Below, piece by piece: positions 33,014 to 34,675 of a DNA stretch of 34,675 bases. Source of the stretch: Chlamydiota bacterium. GTDB taxonomy: Bacteria > Chlamydiota > Chlamydiia > Chlamydiales > JABDDJ01. A program made the translations under genes and the position numbers. The stretch is from positions 1 through 34,675 of the forward strand of contig JABDDJ010000025.1 in NCBI GenBank assembly GCA_013287645.1, in the 5' to 3' direction. The first letter of the stretch is position 1. Each line of letters begins with the position of its first letter. The notes under the pieces are model-generated. The model had not been told where the DNA came from. It made no database searches and saw nothing but the letters and a program-made list of their open reading frames with translations.

Positions 33014-33445
33014 ATGATTCATGAGTCATTTCTATCTTTTAAATGGACCGAAGAGACTAAACGCTTAGCCTCTTCTGCTGCTCAAGCAACCATGCGGTTT
33101 ATCAATCAAGCAAGCAACCAGCTGGGGAGAGTCGCAAAAGTTGCTACAAGTCTCTCTTTGATCAGCCTCTCCGCCTCGTTTTGTTCTAAGATTGCCTACC
33201 CCCTTACTGTCGCTGGATTTGTAGCCCAATGGATCATTCCCGATACGGTGCAAAATCTGTATAAAACCTTGGCAGAACTTATCACTCACAACTTTGCGCA
33301 AGGCTGTTTTGTCCTCTTTATCGCTTTTCTAGTCTTACCAGCAACAGTACTACTCGCTGCCTTTACCTATGGAGTCGCGCTCAATATCCTTTGGACCGGA
33401 GACAAAAAACAGCTCGACCAGTATCTAGGAATCCTTAAAGGATAA
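33014..33445 (+). CDS. Membrane protein of unknown function, 143 residues
   Basis: Two hydrophobic regions are visible: about 43-75 (VATSLSLISLSASFCSKIAY through VAGFVAQWIIP) and 96-128 (GCFVLFIAFLVLPATVLLAAF through ALNILW). They follow an N-terminal amphipathic Ala/Gln-rich segment. No family is recognised. AGAGGA precedes ATG 33014. It is tightly placed between tspO and rarA, with only two bases before the rarA start, so it is probably co-transcribed and real. The hydrophobic pair makes an Inc-type protein possible. Confidence 0.7.
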   Translation: MIHESFLSFKWTEETKRLASSAAQATMRFINQASNQLGRVAKVATSLSLISLSASFCSKIAYPLTVAGFVAQWIIPDTVQNLYKTLAELITHNFAQGCFVLFIAFLVLPATVLLAAFTYGVALNILWTGDKKQLDQYLGILKG

Positions 33446-33447
33446 CC

Positions 33448-34675
33448 ATGTACATTCCTCTAGCCGAAAAAATGCGTCCACACGATCTTTCTGATGTGGT
33501 AGGACAAGAGCATCTATTAGCGCCAGGGGGAATGATCGCTTCGGCCATAGCGCGACAAACGCCACTATCCCTGCTATTATGGGGACCGCCGGGCAGTGGA
33601 AAAACCACCATAGCGCGCCTGTATGCGCAAGCTTTCAAAGCCAGTTTCTTTTCGTTAAGTGCGGTCAATAGTGGAACGGGAGACCTCAAAAAAATCATTC
33701 ATGAAATTCAAAATAATCCTTTGCTGCATAGACTTACCGTCGTTCTCATTGACGAAATCCACCGCTATAACAAAGCTCAACAGGATGTCCTACTCCCATT
33801 TTTGGAAAATGGAACCTTTGTCCTTGTTGGCGCAACCACAGAAAATCCCTCCTTTTCGCTCAATGACGCTCTCTTGTCCAGGCTTCGGGTACTTGTCTTA
33901 AAACCTTTAGATTATTCTGCTTTGGAAACCATACTGGCGCGCTATGAAAAGATGTTTCAGCCCCTACCTCTTAACGAAGAAGCACGTCAATACCTTATCT
34001 CTTTATCACATGGAGATGGACGTTATTTGCTGAATTTAATCGAAAATCTACAAGGAGCCTTTTCCGAAGGAGAAGAGGTCGATAGCGAATCTTTAAAGAC
34101 ACTTTTGCAACGGCGTGCAGCCCTCTTTGACCGTCAAGGCGAAGGTCACTACAATACCATTTCGGCACTCCATAAAGCCGTACGAGGATCTGATCCGGAT
34201 GCTGCTCTCTACTGGTTTGCACGTATGCTAGAAGGTGGTGAAGAGCCTCTCTTTCTTGCAAGAAGACTCATTCGCATGGCCACTGAGGATATTGGCTTGG
34301 CAGACCCACTCGCCCTACAGCTCGCTGTAGCAGCTAGAGAAGCCTACAATGTCATGGGATCACCTGAAGGAGAACTCGCCCTGGCTGAAGTGGTTGTCTA
34401 CTTAGCACTGGCACCTAAAAGCAACGCGATCTATACCGCATATGGAGAAGCCCGCCAAACTGCCCGCGAGACAGGTCATCTACAGCCTCCCGCTATTATC
34501 CTAAACGCGCCAACCAAACTGATGAAAGAAGTAGGATATGGAAAAGGATACCTTTACGATCATGACCAGCCGGACGCCTTTTCAGGACAAGAATACTTTC
34601 CCGACGGCTTAGCACATCAAGAATTTTACCAGCCCGTCGATCGCGGTTTTGAAAAAGAGCTTCGCAAACGCATCG
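33448..34675 (+). CDS. rarA: Replication-associated recombination protein A (RarA/MgsA), 3' end outside window
   Basis: At least 409 residues of a clamp-loader-like AAA+ ATPase acting at stalled replication forks. It opens MYIPLAEKMRPHDLSDVVGQ. Walker A is GPPGSGKTT (46-54) and Walker B VVLIDEIHRYN (98-108). Sensor I GATTENPSF, then SRLRVLVL, GDGRYLLNLIENL and the C-terminal ALHKAVRGSDPDAALYWFARMLEGGEEPLFLARRL region are all typical. AAAGGA precedes ATG 33448. The reading frame remains open to the end of the window (RGFEKELRKRI) and most of the protein is included. Confidence 0.95.
   Translation, partial: MYIPLAEKMRPHDLSDVVGQEHLLAPGGMIASAIARQTPLSLLLWGPPGSGKTTIARLYAQAFKASFFSLSAVNSGTGDLKKIIHEIQNNPLLHRLTVVLIDEIHRYNKAQQDVLLPFLENGTFVLVGATTENPSFSLNDALLSRLRVLVLKPLDYSALETILARYEKMFQPLPLNEEARQYLISLSHGDGRYLLNLIENLQGAFSEGEEVDSESLKTLLQRRAALFDRQGEGHYNTISALHKAVRGSDPDAALYWFARMLEGGEEPLFLARRLIRMATEDIGLADPLALQLAVAAREAYNVMGSPEGELALAEVVVYLALAPKSNAIYTAYGEARQTARETGHLQPPAIILNAPTKLMKEVGYGKGYLYDHDQPDAFSGQEYFPDGLAHQEFYQPVDRGFEKELRKRI

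Overview
The window most likely comes from an environmental (Parachlamydia-like) member of the Chlamydiota. This rests on three things. The block dus / YggT / PilM-like / PilN-like / MORN lipoprotein / recA matches, as I remember it, the CT644-CT650 order of Chlamydia. There is a DUF2608 HAD-like protein and several short proteins with paired hydrophobic segments resembling Inc proteins. The genome is AT-rich with palindromic intergenic repeats. No rRNA, tRNA or CRISPR array is visible.

Layout. (1) 1-13505, minus strand: a respiratory cluster transcribed toward the left edge. In transcription order it holds a GltD-like flavin/Fe-S oxidoreductase interrupted by an in-frame stop, CcoS, a Rieske protein, a fused cytochrome b, then (after an interruption) a 1285-residue heptaheme cytochrome c, CcoN, CcoO, a CcoQ-like and a heme-less CcoP-like membrane protein, and the first codons of another gene at the edge. 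Together these would carry electrons from quinol through Rieske/cytochrome b and the heptaheme protein to a cbb3-type oxygen reductase. (2) 7021-9653: material interrupting that cluster. It holds a small membrane-protein gene with a good promoter, a 55-bp duplicate of the 3' end of the cytochrome b gene, an array of hairpins sharing an 8-nt loop, and a DUF234-type AAA+ ATPase gene. (3) 13620-14816: a collagen-like surface protein with 58 uninterrupted Gly-X-Y triplets. (4) 15114-19953: a MacA/MacB/TolC-like tripartite export operon. (5) 20116-21672: acylphosphatase, tRNA-dihydrouridine synthase and YggT in overlapping frames. (6) 21758-26488, plus strand: PilM-like, PilN-like, MORN lipoprotein and recA. 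(7) 26786-34675: an Inc-like orphan, a polyprenyl diphosphate synthase, a 555-residue orphan, a HAD-like DUF2608 protein, an apparently circularly permuted D-amino-acid-oxidase-like flavoprotein, a small coiled-coil protein, TspO, a membrane protein and rarA (cut by the window end).

Most noteworthy. The ATPase/hairpin unit looks like a mobile insertion that landed at the 3' end of the cytochrome b gene and left or carried a synonymous copy of that gene end. Its last hairpin overlaps the ATPase ribosome-binding site. The oxidoreductase has an in-frame TAA that splits its bacterial-type ferredoxin domain. The oxidase has its CcoP anchor separated from any heme domain, with a diheme module instead at the C-terminal half of the heptaheme protein. 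The DAO-like protein has its usual C-terminal motif at the N-terminus. Palindromes up to a perfect 43-bp stem punctuate the intergenic regions. All functional statements are from reading the sequence; no database search was run.
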